Source: Laterigemmans sp052161645 (GTDB lineage: Bacteria; Planctomycetota; Planctomycetia; Pirellulales; Pirellulaceae). From it: a stretch of 64,000 nt of DNA. A program made the translations under genes and the position numbers. Below, one piece after another: positions 27,201 to 35,540 of this stretch (the stretch's first letter is position 1; each line of letters begins with the position of its first letter). Below the pieces are notes generated by a model, which worked only from the letters and a program-made list of their open reading frames with translations, was not told the origin of the DNA and did no database searches. The DNA lies in assembly GCA_052161645.1 (NCBI GenBank), contig CP197414.1; one strand, 5' to 3'.

Positions 27201-28797
27201 ATAACCCAACAGCCAGCTGGGGCGGGAAAGCCTGTTGCCGTTGAACTTGCTGAGGCTGAGCAGGTGCTTGCTGGGCTGGTGCTGGTTGCTGATGTAATTG
27301 ATTCAACATCTCCAACAGTTTACCGCGAAGTTTTGGTTCGGCGTTTTCCTCCAGACAGCTGCTGCGAGCTCGCCAAGTCGTATAACCACCTAGCTCGAAG
27401 TGTTCGGGCGGCGGCAAGTAGCCTAAGTAATCGTTCGCCCAACCGATATTCATGGTATCAGGAAACGGACTGTGGCTTTTCAGATGCAAACCGGTGCTGC
27501 CATAAATTTCACAAGGGGCGGCAGTGATGGCAAAATCACCAATCCGCAGCGTTTGCAGAACCGCGACGCGAGTTGTCGGCAGTTCGCTGAGCAGAATGGT
27601 TTCCCGCGCGTAGACTTCGTGCACATTTTGAGGTAGCCGCTCGTGGAGCCAGGAAGCGGTCACTTCGCGTGCTTTTTCCACTTCAGCGTCGGACGGCATG
27701 CGCACGGCCAACGTGAGTTCTTGCTGCGTCATCGCCAGGGGCAGCTGTTGACTCCAATTGTTAATCGACTTGTAGGCGACAGTCGCTTTTTCCATCACCG
27801 CGTCGGCCACCTCGGCGGCATCAAAGGGAACCGCTTTGTCTTGACTAAAGTCGATGCAGTTGGCATCCCCGCTGGTGCCGTTGCTCATCAAAGCCACGAA
27901 TTGTTCATCAACCTGTTGGTCAAGACGGGCGCCGATTTTGCGGCAGAAGTGGCCAAAGTAATCGCTGGAAATGGCTGGTGCGCCGGCGTAATGAGTATTA
28001 AAATTACCCAACACCGCCAGTGGTTTTCCAGATTCGGGTGCGCGGAAAGCCAGCACCATCACATCGGTATCAACAGGTCCCACTTTGCGCACTCGATTGG
28101 CGTTACCATGACCTGGGTTCATTTGGACTTGATTGGAGTCGCGGCCGGTGAAGGGAATGGTCAGTGCCGTCCCAGGTTTCATTAGCCAGCGTCGACAATA
28201 GACGAATCTATCCAAGGACTGGCGGGCCCAACCGACTTCGGCGGGACGCAACCGACGGTTCGCTTCGATGATGGAGTCGGCCAATTGCTGCGTGAGTTGT
28301 TGGCGATAGGTTTCCGATGCCTCGCTGCCATGAATTCCCTGCACGGCGGGGACCGAATGCGCGTGGGTCGCCGACACCATCATCTGCTCGACCGGAATGC
28401 CCGTTTGCTGCGAGGCGATCGCTTTGGCGGCGTCGACGAGATCGCGGGGCAGCAAACAGGAATCGACGACGGTCAATGATATTTTGATGGCACCCCCTTC
28501 GATCACTAAGCTGCGGGCGGCCAGTGGGTCAATCACGCGGTTGGCTAACTGTTGGACAAAGCCGCCATTGACCGGGACCGGAAATTGGCGAGGATCCACA
28601 TTCTGGACGTATCCACCGACTCGCAAACCGGTCGCTTGCCGGGCGACCTGCTGGACCTCCTCAACTTGGTCAGGTCCCGCTTCACCACTCGCCTCTTGGG
28701 CCATGCTCAGAGAAGCGCCCAGCAAGATACTTAGCAGCACGACGGGGGGTAGCAAGCAGGTGAGCAGCACGCAGCGTAGAGTGCGGATCGGTAACAT
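24271..28797 (-). CDS. Ceramidase-like / PVC dehydrogenase / cytochrome c fusion protein
   Basis: The 1508-residue exported protein has a signal peptide (CVLLTCLLPPVVLLSILLGA). Residues about 40-490 resemble neutral/alkaline ceramidase: SATHAHSVPAVQ (zinc His near 145-147), FNTHYAG, and SNGTSGDANC (nucleophile-type Ser). A Gln/Pro linker (HQQPAPAQQAPAQPQQ) leads to a PVC-type membrane-bound dehydrogenase propeller (about 540-940; VDPVSVAFDAAGRMWVVEMR), then HEAT-like repeats (about 975-1330), then a C-terminal cytochrome domain with CAACH (Cys1385, Cys1388, His1389) and a Met-rich end (RSLMPEGFEQQLTPPQMTD). The last three parts are a known planctomycete combination; the N-terminal hydrolase is the unusual addition. 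Frame open to 28989; ATG 28797 fits the signal peptide. Confidence 0.9.
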   Translation of the reverse strand: MLPIRTLRCVLLTCLLPPVVLLSILLGASLSMAQEASGEAGPDQVEEVQQVARQATGLRVGGYVQNVDPRQFPVPVNGGFVQQLANRVIDPLAARSLVIEGGAIKISLTVVDSCLLPRDLVDAAKAIASQQTGIPVEQMMVSATHAHSVPAVQGIHGSEASETYRQQLTQQLADSIIEANRRLRPAEVGWARQSLDRFVYCRRWLMKPGTALTIPFTGRDSNQVQMNPGHGNANRVRKVGPVDTDVMVLAFRAPESGKPLAVLGNFNTHYAGAPAISSDYFGHFCRKIGARLDQQVDEQFVALMSNGTSGDANCIDFSQDKAVPFDAAEVADAVMEKATVAYKSINNWSQQLPLAMTQQELTLAVRMPSDAEVEKAREVTASWLHERLPQNVHEVYARETILLSELPTTRVAVLQTLRIGDFAITAAPCEIYGSTGLHLKSHSPFPDTMNIGWANDYLGYLPPPEHFELGGYTTWRARSSCLEENAEPKLRGKLLEMLNQLHQQPAPAQQAPAQPQQVQRQQAFPPQLAVGLFNSIPGVDVQLVASEPQVVDPVSVAFDAAGRMWVVEMRDYPTGPSSAADFGGRIKVLQDLDGDHHYETATTFADCLEFPTGVMPFRNGVVVTHAGRVTWMADADGDLKCDIQRDLFSGFAEENEQLRANHPTWTLENTIHVASGLRGGQITSVDGRWPATSQPVALAARDFEFQPDGGRYQAVAGNSQFGFFQDSLGNRFVCSNRNPAKVILAASDRVAANPLLPQDHWIVDVIPAAEASQVFSLTEAWTTSNLHAGQFTAACGVFRYESDLLAADFEHDFFVCEPTASAVCRYRTTSFGLVPTTKREHPGREFLASTDPWFRPVDLTDGPDGAIYVVDMHRAVIEHPQWVPDAWKASIDKRWGDQAGRIYRLVPSGTSQPTTDSTLKSMSLENAEPRELISQLGNKNRWRRNTSARLLYERANDGESQVREQIVGALRQYVRECVMKSQTTASGGTSQALWLLAASDALDQQTLLNAFSDEHPAVRRQAVKLARGRASAPVAPLLDRCSDDTDSGVRFEWLVQFAEAATAPQLARWVRRSSRELVQDKDSMWLADGLSLASPRQLPAVLAELATSPGLPVAQQPALLDLLGPWVERAGWEAEPQVLVAILDSQAELFSDSSLGDFLLARYVSGMNRRGRSMANLLDKLPESLPESLTEPFAGAEFPRAAWVAAQRRAVPLAGDPRRTSVERERALTLALAGDDQLASELCMQVLREYPAEYHASAIQRLARLDDADTAKTLLDQFSDLPTASIHLLIAAMARGDAWGEMLVESISSGGLPVGYIDPVSWGLLKRHANPEVRNLASEISEKIESSDRGKLTATYLAAMKTGSAAGDLAAGALAAGRQLFAQHCAACHRIGGVGHDVGPNISDLRIETEAELITAILNPNMAIDADYFAYTMLTTDGRIFEGRLLDTNPATVTLVIQNGETQTLDREQIESLQATGRSLMPEGFEQQLTPPQMTDLVNYLKNWRIRD

Positions 28798-29028
28798 GGT
28801 GGGACTCCGTGCGAAGGTGGAAGCGGAGGTTACGGGGTGGGAGTGAGAACAAATGCGGATCATTGTACCCACTCGCTGAGCCTGAAGTGCCTGCGTCGCC
28901 CCCCCTCCCATCCGCGGAAACATCCTGGTTACACTGGTCAGCCGGTCCGAAGCGGAAAATGGTGAACAGCTTGGTCGCGTGGTGAGCAACTATTTTTTCG
29001 CAATTCAGCACTTCAAGTCAGACAATTT

Positions 29029-30453
29029 GTGATAGCTCGAGAACGATTCCGACGCCGGAGAGCGGTGAACCGCTGGAGCATCGGTCGTGGTGGCGGAGCG
29101 CCGATTTGGCAGCGGATCACTCCGCCCCAGCTCTTTGTGGGGTCATTCGCCTTGGTGATCGCACTTGGAGTGCTGGCACTGAAATTTTTGCCGGGCCTGT
29201 ACACGGGCGAGCCGCTTGGTTGGCAAGATGCGTTGTTCACATCGACCAGCGCGGTATGTGTCACCGGGTTGATCGTCGTTGATACGGAGACTTACTTTAC
29301 GATCCGCGGCCAAGCGGTGCTGTTGATTTTGATCCAACTGGGCGGGTTGGGAATACTCGCCTTTACCAGTTTGATCATTTCTTTGTTGGGGGGCCGGTTG
29401 TCGCTGAGGGCCGCTTCGCTGACAGGTGAGTCTCGCAAGACTGGGCCGCATGTCGATGTCAGGCGTCTAGCCCGTGACGTGATTCGCTTTACTTTCATCA
29501 TCGAAGGTCTGGGGGCTTTGGCGTTGTGGCTGCGTTGGGGGCCCAAGTATGGTTGGCAGGAATCGATTTGGCCGGCCGTGTTTCATGCGATCAGCGCCTT
29601 TTGCAATGCTGGCTTTTCGACCAATGCAAACTCGTTGATGGGCGAGCGTGAAGATCCCTTTGTGCTCTCCTTCATTATGCTGTTGATCGTGATTGGTGGT
29701 ATTGGTTTTGTCACGCTGGAAGAATCGTATCTGAGATTCTTAGTTCCCAAAAAGCGTCAGATACGGCGACTCTCCGTGCAAAGTCGCCTAGTCTTAGTAA
29801 CCACCATTGTGTTGTTGGTGGGAGCTTGGCCAGCCTTTGCCGTGTTTGAATGGAACGCCGGTCTGGCCGGGCTCGAAACGTCGGACAAAGTGATGAATGC
29901 TTTGTTCATGAGCACGACTTCGCGAACCGCTGGGTTTAACACCATTGATTACGGTCAAGCAACCGACAGCACCAACTTTTTAACGATCTTGTTGATGACC
30001 GTGGGCGGTTCCCCCGGCTCCACGGCGGGCGGCATGAAGACGACCACGTTTGCCTTGATCATGTTGCTTGCTTGGTCACGGATGCGTTCGCATGAGACGA
30101 CCATTTTTGGCAATCGTTCAATCCCCGAGGATACGATTCAACGGGCGGTAGGTTTGGGAGTGGTGGCCTTCACGGTGGTTGCGTTGGGGGTTTTCGCGTT
30201 AGCCACGACGGAACAATATGGCGAAGTTGAGGGCAAATTTTTGCTGCGGATGTTTGAGGCGGTCAGCGCTTTCAACACCGTGGGACTGTCGATGGGTATG
30301 ACTCCTGATATGTCGGGTGCTGGTAGATGGGTCACGATCGTGCTGATGTTTTTAGGCCGTGTTGGGCCGGTAACTTTTGCCGCGGCGCTGATGGTGCATC
30401 GTCCGCGTAAAAGTAACTTTCGTTTTGCCTACGAAGACGTGGTCGTCGGCTGA
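29029..30453 (+). CDS. ktrB: TrkH/KtrB-type potassium uptake channel subunit
   Basis: The 474-residue integral membrane protein has the four pore-loop repeats of the TrkH/KtrB superfamily, with filter segments STSAVCVTGL, AISAFCNAGFST, STTSRTAGFNT and EAVSAFNTVGLS, and the intramembrane-loop motif GGSPGSTAGGMKTT. It imports K+ with Na+ or H+ and is gated by the cytoplasmic RCK protein encoded 44 bp downstream. The GTG start at 29029 gives a basic N-terminal tail; a second GTG near 29065 is possible. The 231-bp region upstream is shared with the divergent fusion gene and should hold both promoters. Confidence 0.95.
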   Translation: MIARERFRRRRAVNRWSIGRGGGAPIWQRITPPQLFVGSFALVIALGVLALKFLPGLYTGEPLGWQDALFTSTSAVCVTGLIVVDTETYFTIRGQAVLLILIQLGGLGILAFTSLIISLLGGRLSLRAASLTGESRKTGPHVDVRRLARDVIRFTFIIEGLGALALWLRWGPKYGWQESIWPAVFHAISAFCNAGFSTNANSLMGEREDPFVLSFIMLLIVIGGIGFVTLEESYLRFLVPKKRQIRRLSVQSRLVLVTTIVLLVGAWPAFAVFEWNAGLAGLETSDKVMNALFMSTTSRTAGFNTIDYGQATDSTNFLTILLMTVGGSPGSTAGGMKTTTFALIMLLAWSRMRSHETTIFGNRSIPEDTIQRAVGLGVVAFTVVALGVFALATTEQYGEVEGKFLLRMFEAVSAFNTVGLSMGMTPDMSGAGRWVTIVLMFLGRVGPVTFAAALMVHRPRKSNFRFAYEDVVVG

Positions 30454-30497
30454 TCCCAATCAATCAACTCAGTAGATTTATAAGATCCGGAGTGACG

Positions 30498-31154
30498 ATG
30501 AAAAGATTTGTGGTAATCGGACTGGGAAACTTCGGCGCTAGCGCGGCGGAGTCGTTGAATGCAAAAGGTCACGAAGTTATCGCTGTCGATTTAGACGGCG
30601 ACGCCATTGATCGAATTGCCCCCTACGTGGCCAAAGCGGCGATGGGTAACGGCACCGACATTCAAACACTCGAACGGATTGGCGTTCGCGATGCCGACGC
30701 GGGCGTCATCTCAACCGGAGACGACATCACGGCTAGCATTTTGGCAACGATGGCTCTGCATGATCTGAAAGTCGCCGATGTGTATGTCAAAGTCATCTCC
30801 CGCGATCATGCTCGCGTGATGGAGCGGATCGGAGTCACCGAAACGATTTTTCCGGAACGCGATTCGGCCATCAGTTTGGGGACTCGCATTTGCGGTACGG
30901 CGCTGCTGAACTATGTGCAACTCGGCACCGGCTTCAGCATCCAAGAAATGGCCGTCCCTCAAGCTTGGAGTGGCAAGAGCATTCGGGATTTACAATTGCG
31001 ACAGAACTACGATATCACGGTGGTCGCTTTGCACGACGTGCTGACGGACGAAATCTCGTCCTCGCCCGACCCCGATTCGACGCTAAAAGATTCCGACACC
31101 CTGTTGGTCGCCGGCAGCGACGAGGCGCTCTCCAAAGCGGCTCAGCTGAAATAG
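30498..31154 (+). CDS. ktrA: RCK-domain potassium uptake regulator (KtrA/TrkA)
   Basis: The 218-residue cytoplasmic protein has one RCK_N Rossmann domain (VVIGLGNFGASAAESL, with acidic VDLD at the end of beta 2 for NAD(H)/ATP ribose binding) and one RCK_C domain. This single-unit length fits KtrA rather than the double-unit E. coli TrkA. It forms the gating ring on the membrane channel encoded immediately upstream, to which nucleotides bind. GGAG lies 6 bp before ATG 30498; the GTG at 30492 is less well placed. Confidence 0.95.
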   Translation: MKRFVVIGLGNFGASAAESLNAKGHEVIAVDLDGDAIDRIAPYVAKAAMGNGTDIQTLERIGVRDADAGVISTGDDITASILATMALHDLKVADVYVKVISRDHARVMERIGVTETIFPERDSAISLGTRICGTALLNYVQLGTGFSIQEMAVPQAWSGKSIRDLQLRQNYDITVVALHDVLTDEISSSPDPDSTLKDSDTLLVAGSDEALSKAAQLK

Positions 31155-31285
31155 TGCCGCCAGCGAACCGATCTGAGCTTGGACCGGTTTGCAGCGAAAC
31201 GTTTTTTAGGAACAATTGTTCGCGGACGGGCTGAATCGTTGCGGCTCGCGGTTGCTCATAACTCGTTTACGGTTTTCTGACCACG

Positions 31286-32248
31286 ATGCGTGTCCTTTCT
31301 GGGATTCAGCCCACCGGCCGCCCGCACTGGGGCAATTTTTTCGGCGCCATTCGCCAGTATATTGCCCTGCAAGTCGAGCACGATGGCTTTTATTTTGTTG
31401 CCGATCTGCACGCCCTGACAACGATCCGAGATCCGGCTGTTTTGCGACAATATACGCTCGACGCCGCACTCGATTTACTAGCCCTGGGGCTCGATCCCAA
31501 ACAAGCGACGCTGTTCATTCAATCGCATGTCCCCGAGGTCTCCGAGTTGTGCTGGCTCTTGATGACCGGCACCGGAATGGGGCTGCTGGAACGCTGTCAC
31601 GCTTATAAAGAAAAGAAGGAAAAAGGCATTTTGGCCGATGCGGGATTGTTTACCTATCCGGTGCTGATGAGTGCCGATATCCTGGCTTACGACGCCGATT
31701 TGGTCCCCGTTGGCCAAGATCAAATTCAACACATCGAAGTTTGTCGCGACCTGGCTGGCAGCTTTAATAATCGCTATGGCGAGGTCTTCGTGCTCCCCAA
31801 AGCCAACGTGCTGAGCGATGCCGCCAAGGTTCCGGGCACCGACGGGGAGAAAATGAGCAAGAGCTACGACAACGTGCTGCCCCTGTTCGGCGAAGAGAAA
31901 AAAATCCGCAAGATGATCATGCGAATCGTCACCGACAGCCGCCCCCAAGAGGAGGCCAAGGACCCCGAAACCGATCACCTGTTCCAACTCTTTCGACTCG
32001 TCGCCGACCCGGCCGCCGTGGCCGAAATGGCGGCCAAGTATCAAGCGGGTGGTTTTGGTTACGGCGAAGTCAAAAAAGCGTTGGCCGATGCCAGCGAGCA
32101 ATTTTTTGGCCCCGCTCGTCAACGTCGTGCCGATTTGGAAAACAATCTCGACTACGTGCACGAGGTTCTCGCCGCCGGGGCCACGCGGGCGAGGGAAAAA
32201 GCAGCCGAGGTGCTGCTGCGAGCGCAAACGGCCTGCGGACTGCGATAA
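31286..32248 (+). CDS. trpS: Tryptophan--tRNA ligase
   Basis: The 320-residue class I aminoacyl-tRNA synthetase charges tRNA-Trp. The HIGH-equivalent motif is GRPHWGNFFGA near residue 12, and the KMSKS motif is intact in GEKMSKSYDN near residue 193. Other family segments include DLHALTTIRDP, FIQSHVPEVSELCWLL, MSADILAYDADLVPVGQDQI and RDLAGSFNNRYG. Length fits the family (about 320-340). It lies 131 bp after ktrA and probably has its own promoter. Confidence 0.97.
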   Translation: MRVLSGIQPTGRPHWGNFFGAIRQYIALQVEHDGFYFVADLHALTTIRDPAVLRQYTLDAALDLLALGLDPKQATLFIQSHVPEVSELCWLLMTGTGMGLLERCHAYKEKKEKGILADAGLFTYPVLMSADILAYDADLVPVGQDQIQHIEVCRDLAGSFNNRYGEVFVLPKANVLSDAAKVPGTDGEKMSKSYDNVLPLFGEEKKIRKMIMRIVTDSRPQEEAKDPETDHLFQLFRLVADPAAVAEMAAKYQAGGFGYGEVKKALADASEQFFGPARQRRADLENNLDYVHEVLAAGATRAREKAAEVLLRAQTACGLR

Positions 32249-32344
32249 CCAGCGAGTTGCCGTCAGAAGATCATTGTCGGAATCATCCATCAACCAGTGA
32301 GGCTCGTCAGCAAGCGAGCCATCCACCCGCCAACTCATGTCACT

Positions 32345-32728
32345 ATGAAGATCTTTGGAATCGGAACCGACATCGTCGAATGCGTGCGGATCGCCAAAAT
32401 GATCGAGCGGCACGGCGAGTTATTTCTGGATCGAGTCTACACCACTAACGAAGTCCTATACTGCAGCGAAAGAAAAGCAGCCACGCAGCATTACGCGGGA
32501 CGCTGGGCAGCTAAAGAAGCAGTTCTCAAAGCGCTCGGCACCGGTTGGACACGGGGCATCCAGTGGACCGACATCGAAGTTCGCAACGAACCAGGGGGGA
32601 GACCCAGTATCACGCTGGCCGGGGTCGCTCGTGAATTAAGCATAGAAATGGGCATCACCGAAGTGCAAATCAGCATCTCGCATTGCCGCAGCCACGCAAC
32701 TGCGTACGCGCTCGCTGTGGGGGATTAA
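32345..32728 (+). CDS. acpS: Holo-[acyl-carrier-protein] synthase
   Basis: The 127-residue protein transfers 4'-phosphopantetheine from CoA to apo-ACP. It has the family signatures MKIFGIGTDIVECVRI (Asp in GTDIVE, magnesium ligand), a DRVYTTNEVLYC segment and RWAAKEAVLKALGTG (the conserved Lys-Glu). The C-terminal ISISHCRSHATAYALA is also typical. The frame is open from 32297, but homology starts at ATG 32345. The IS element lies just 69 bp downstream and does not disrupt it. Confidence 0.96.
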   Translation: MKIFGIGTDIVECVRIAKMIERHGELFLDRVYTTNEVLYCSERKAATQHYAGRWAAKEAVLKALGTGWTRGIQWTDIEVRNEPGGRPSITLAGVARELSIEMGITEVQISISHCRSHATAYALAVGD

Positions 32729-32772
32729 CCACACAACCGCTGGAGCACGCTTCACCGAGGAACCGGAGGGAT

Positions 32773-32797
32773 GTGCGCCTGCGGCTGACTGTTAAAC
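32773..32797 (+). repeat. Left part of dispersed ~27-bp repeat, ending in the IS target duplication
   Basis: Bases 32773-32797 match the start of the dispersed repeat found at 47971 and 63193 (core CGCCTGCGGCTGACTGTT). The last 8 bp, TGTTAAAC (32790-32797), directly abut the IS left inverted repeat and recur at 34275-34282. Confidence 0.85.
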
Positions 32798-34274
32798 GCA
32801 ATACCGTTCAATGAAGCATAACCACTGACTGGTCAAAGGTTTTCGTCAACGGTTCTTGGTTTCGATGTTCGGGGCGGCATTTGTGCCAACGTGACATTTT
32901 TCGTTTGATCACGCGTGGGTTGATGCGGTTGCGGCGCGGCGGGATTCGCTCACGACTCATTTCCCAGACCACAGCTGCATACCACTGCGAGAAACTTACT
33001 TCGTTGCTCGGATCGCACTCCGGTAATCGAGTCTTGAGTATTTGAAAAGAACCCTTGAACGACAACCGATCAACGTCCATGTTCGCTTCGGTAGCCGCTT
33101 CAAGCATTAACGCGCGAACCACGAAATGACCTAGCGACATCGCATACAACTCTTGCTTCAGACCGTCGGTCGTTTCGCTGCGAAGATTCGTTGTCTTCTC
33201 GGCCCGACAAGGATCTTGGTGAGTCTTCTGCTCATCAAAGACCATTTCTTCTTCCCAGCGTTCGTGGTACTCCATAATCAGTTCCATGGCCGGAAACTCC
33301 ATCGGGTCCATCAGGTTGGTCATCAATCGATGAACTTCATCGTGACCGACACGCTGAGGGTCATCAAGCTTGTACTCGATCACTCGGACTAGGATGCCTT
33401 GTTTGTCATTTTCGCGATACCAGTTGCTCGGATAAACCTTTGCCAAGAAGGATCCATCGTCGAAGCATTTGATCGGTTTGAACACCATCGACTTTTGAAT
33501 GCGAACAAGCAATTTGTGCTTCTCATGCAGTAATTTCCAGTGTTTGTAGCTAAAAAAGCCCCTGTCTTCGTACAGTAACGCGTCTTCGGGAATACGATCC
33601 CATAGCTGCTCGACCAGCTTCTTTTCGGAGTCTTTCCAACCGCCGTAAACAAATGCGAACTCGATGTGAGTTCCGAGTTCGACAAGACTGACTTTACGGA
33701 CTTGAGGAAAGGGGGCTGCGCCACGACTTCCTGACGAGCGTCCAAGATGCTGATGCGCATCGCAATCAGGCAACTCGAGAACCGTACCATCGATCGCGAC
33801 CCGGCGCATACCGCGATAGAACGCACCAGGCGTCTGCGGCGTGGCCAATGGGCGGACCACTAAACTGTGCAAGGCAACGAGTGGTTCGCTCCCAAGTCGT
33901 TGACGCGCTATACATAGGCTGGACCTAGCTGGCGATTCTTCTCCGTGCCGCAGCCGACGGCAGGCTTTGAAGACTTGACGGATAGGAAGCTCAGTGAAAA
34001 GGCCCATTGCCAATACGACCCAAATCATCACTTCGTTGGTCAGCGTGCAGGACCGCTTGGTCTGCTTGCCGGTATCGGCGAGTGCTCGCTCTACAAGTTC
34101 AGGTGCAATGATCTTTTCAAGTCCAGCAATCCGATCTAAAATCCTACCGTTGACTTCCGAAGAGAGGTCAGAGCATCCTTGCCCGTTCATGTCGCGGCTC
34201 CTTGCGAGGTTGGTTGGTGAGACAACCTAACTCTAGCAGGAGCCGCGATTTACATAAACATTGAACGGTATTGC
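32798..34274 (-). mobile_element. Complete IS4-family insertion sequence (1477 bp)
   Basis: Terminal inverted repeats are perfect for 16 bp: GCAATACCGTTCAATG at 32798-32813 and its complement at 34259-34274. Both ends are flanked by the 8-bp direct repeat TGTTAAAC, a target-site duplication. One transposase gene fills the element on the minus strand with an intact frame, so the copy looks recent and potentially active. It is inserted inside a copy of a dispersed intergenic repeat, between acpS and the DUF2817 gene, and interrupts no protein. Confidence 0.95.
32808..34190 (-). CDS. IS4-family DDE transposase
   Basis: The 460-residue transposase has the IS4-family N-terminal region (LTNEVMIWVVLAMGLFTELP) and an RNase-H-like catalytic domain. 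Acidic residues are visible as Asp in RVAIDGTVLELPD and Asp in LLYEDRGFFSYK, and the YREK signature Y-2-R-3-E-6-K is exact in YHERWEEEMVFDEQK, which supplies the catalytic Glu. The C-terminal part is basic. It catalyses DNA cleavage and strand transfer at the 16-bp inverted repeats. Codon use is less GC-biased than in the neighbouring genes, consistent with transfer. Confidence 0.95.
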   Translation of the reverse strand: MNGQGCSDLSSEVNGRILDRIAGLEKIIAPELVERALADTGKQTKRSCTLTNEVMIWVVLAMGLFTELPIRQVFKACRRLRHGEESPARSSLCIARQRLGSEPLVALHSLVVRPLATPQTPGAFYRGMRRVAIDGTVLELPDCDAHQHLGRSSGSRGAAPFPQVRKVSLVELGTHIEFAFVYGGWKDSEKKLVEQLWDRIPEDALLYEDRGFFSYKHWKLLHEKHKLLVRIQKSMVFKPIKCFDDGSFLAKVYPSNWYRENDKQGILVRVIEYKLDDPQRVGHDEVHRLMTNLMDPMEFPAMELIMEYHERWEEEMVFDEQKTHQDPCRAEKTTNLRSETTDGLKQELYAMSLGHFVVRALMLEAATEANMDVDRLSFKGSFQILKTRLPECDPSNEVSFSQWYAAVVWEMSRERIPPRRNRINPRVIKRKMSRWHKCRPEHRNQEPLTKTFDQSVVMLH

Positions 34275-34284
34275 TGTTAAACGA
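34275..34284 (+). repeat. Right target-site duplication and end of the split dispersed repeat
   Basis: TGTTAAAC at 34275-34282 duplicates 32790-32797, and the following GA completes the dispersed repeat. Removing the IS and one duplication restores a 27-bp unit that differs from the copy at 47971 at one position. Confidence 0.88.
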
Positions 34285-34285
34285 C

Positions 34286-35359
34286 TCATGCCCAGATTGC
34301 GGTTGCCGCCTGAGCGATGATATGCGCGGAGGAATGCATGACTTTATCGCGCCAAACCTGGTCGCGCGGACAAAAGCACTCTAACAACTCGGCCTTCGCT
34401 GCCCAATACGTTTGCTCCCCCCGAGAACCATGATGATGCGCCCGGTTCTCCTCCCGGATTGCTCCCAGCACGCGGAGCACGCCGTAGGTGCCAAACTCGG
34501 CGGTCACAAAACGGTATTCGCGGCTGGCAAAATGGTGCTGTAGCCACTCACCAAATCCTCCCGAAGTGGCGTAAGCAGTGGGGTTGATTGAGCTGGGAGC
34601 ATCAATCACCTCGCGGCCAAATGTTCGCGCATACCAGGAGTCAGCCGCAGCCTCAGACGAGTGATCAAGCAAAAGCTTGTAGGTTGCGAACGGTCCCAAT
34701 CCGGTGTGAAAATCGAGGTGCACGATCCGCGCTGCGTCAGCTATCCAATCATCGCAGTGCGCGGCGATCACGCGCGTCGATTCGGCGGGCCCCCGCCCGC
34801 CAAAGAAAATGCCCCGAGGATACTCGTACTGCCCTCCCGCAATCGCCTGCTTCAATGCTTGCAAGCCATGTCGCCAAATGCTGCCTATTGCTTTTAGTCG
34901 AAACAACTCAAACTTCGCCGGAGGGGTGGTGGGATTTAAGAAAGGGTCCAGCCGCGCGTAGCCAGTCGGCGACCCTCGATAGCCATCTCGCTCAAGCAGA
35001 AAATTGCGATTGAGATCAATGTTCTCTTCGTTGAAGCGGCGGAGTCGGGAGAATCCGTACGGGTTCACTCCATGAATCAAGACGTACCGCAAATCGCCAG
35101 GTAAACCGGCCGCCTGCAGGTGGGTCAGCAAAGCGACTTGAGCGGCCGACCCCAGAAAGCCCTCGACTCCGTGAACCCCCGAAGAAGTCACCAAGGCGGG
35201 CGCGTCGGCTGGTCCTAGCACGGCGACGTCAATGGTTAAATCTTCGCAGTGTTCTGCCGCGACTGGGTACGAAAATAAAGTCGCGGCAACCGCTTCCGCC
35301 GCAGCTCTAAATTTGCCCCGCGCCTCCACATATGTGGCGGAAAAATAACTCGTACTCAT
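34286..35359 (-). CDS. DUF2817 / M14-like zinc carboxypeptidase-type protein
   Basis: The 357-residue protein matches the DUF2817 pattern, a branch of the M14 zinc carboxypeptidase fold. Candidate zinc ligands are His and Glu in SSGVHGVEGFLGS and His in VHLDFHTGLG; Arg/Asn-rich NEENIDLNRNF is also typical. A catalytic Glu may lie in FVTAEFGTYG. There is no signal peptide, so it is probably cytoplasmic. The substrate is unknown. The IS target duplication ends 3 bp downstream of its stop codon, so the gene is intact but its natural 3' region has been displaced. Confidence 0.85.
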   Translation of the reverse strand: MSTSYFSATYVEARGKFRAAAEAVAATLFSYPVAAEHCEDLTIDVAVLGPADAPALVTSSGVHGVEGFLGSAAQVALLTHLQAAGLPGDLRYVLIHGVNPYGFSRLRRFNEENIDLNRNFLLERDGYRGSPTGYARLDPFLNPTTPPAKFELFRLKAIGSIWRHGLQALKQAIAGGQYEYPRGIFFGGRGPAESTRVIAAHCDDWIADAARIVHLDFHTGLGPFATYKLLLDHSSEAAADSWYARTFGREVIDAPSSINPTAYATSGGFGEWLQHHFASREYRFVTAEFGTYGVLRVLGAIREENRAHHHGSRGEQTYWAAKAELLECFCPRDQVWRDKVMHSSAHIIAQAATAIWA

Positions 35360-35497
35360 CGACGCCCCTCCCCTCAGATGCTGATCCGCACCAGCATACC
35401 CATCTTATCCGCTAGCGACGACACCACGACTAACCGCCGCTTGGCGGATTGCCGCATTCCACAACCAGTCGCTGAAATCTGCATATTGACGTGCCGA

Positions 35498-35520
35498 CAC
35501 AAAATCTATACCTTTTTGTG
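35498..35520 (+). promoter_or_regulatory. Inverted repeat upstream of the flavohemoglobin remnant
   Basis: CACAAAA (35498-35504) and TTTTGTG (35514-35520) form 7-bp inverted arms around a 9-bp spacer, in an AT-rich stretch that follows a TTGACG-like hexamer at 35487. This could be the leftover operator/promoter of the decayed gene just downstream. It does not clearly match a known NO-responsive operator. Confidence 0.35.
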
Positions 35521-35540
35521 TATATTTATTTAAGACTTAT

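Noticed and set aside
31478..32413. 311-codon open frame on the minus strand
   Set aside because: It is an antisense shadow of trpS and acpS.
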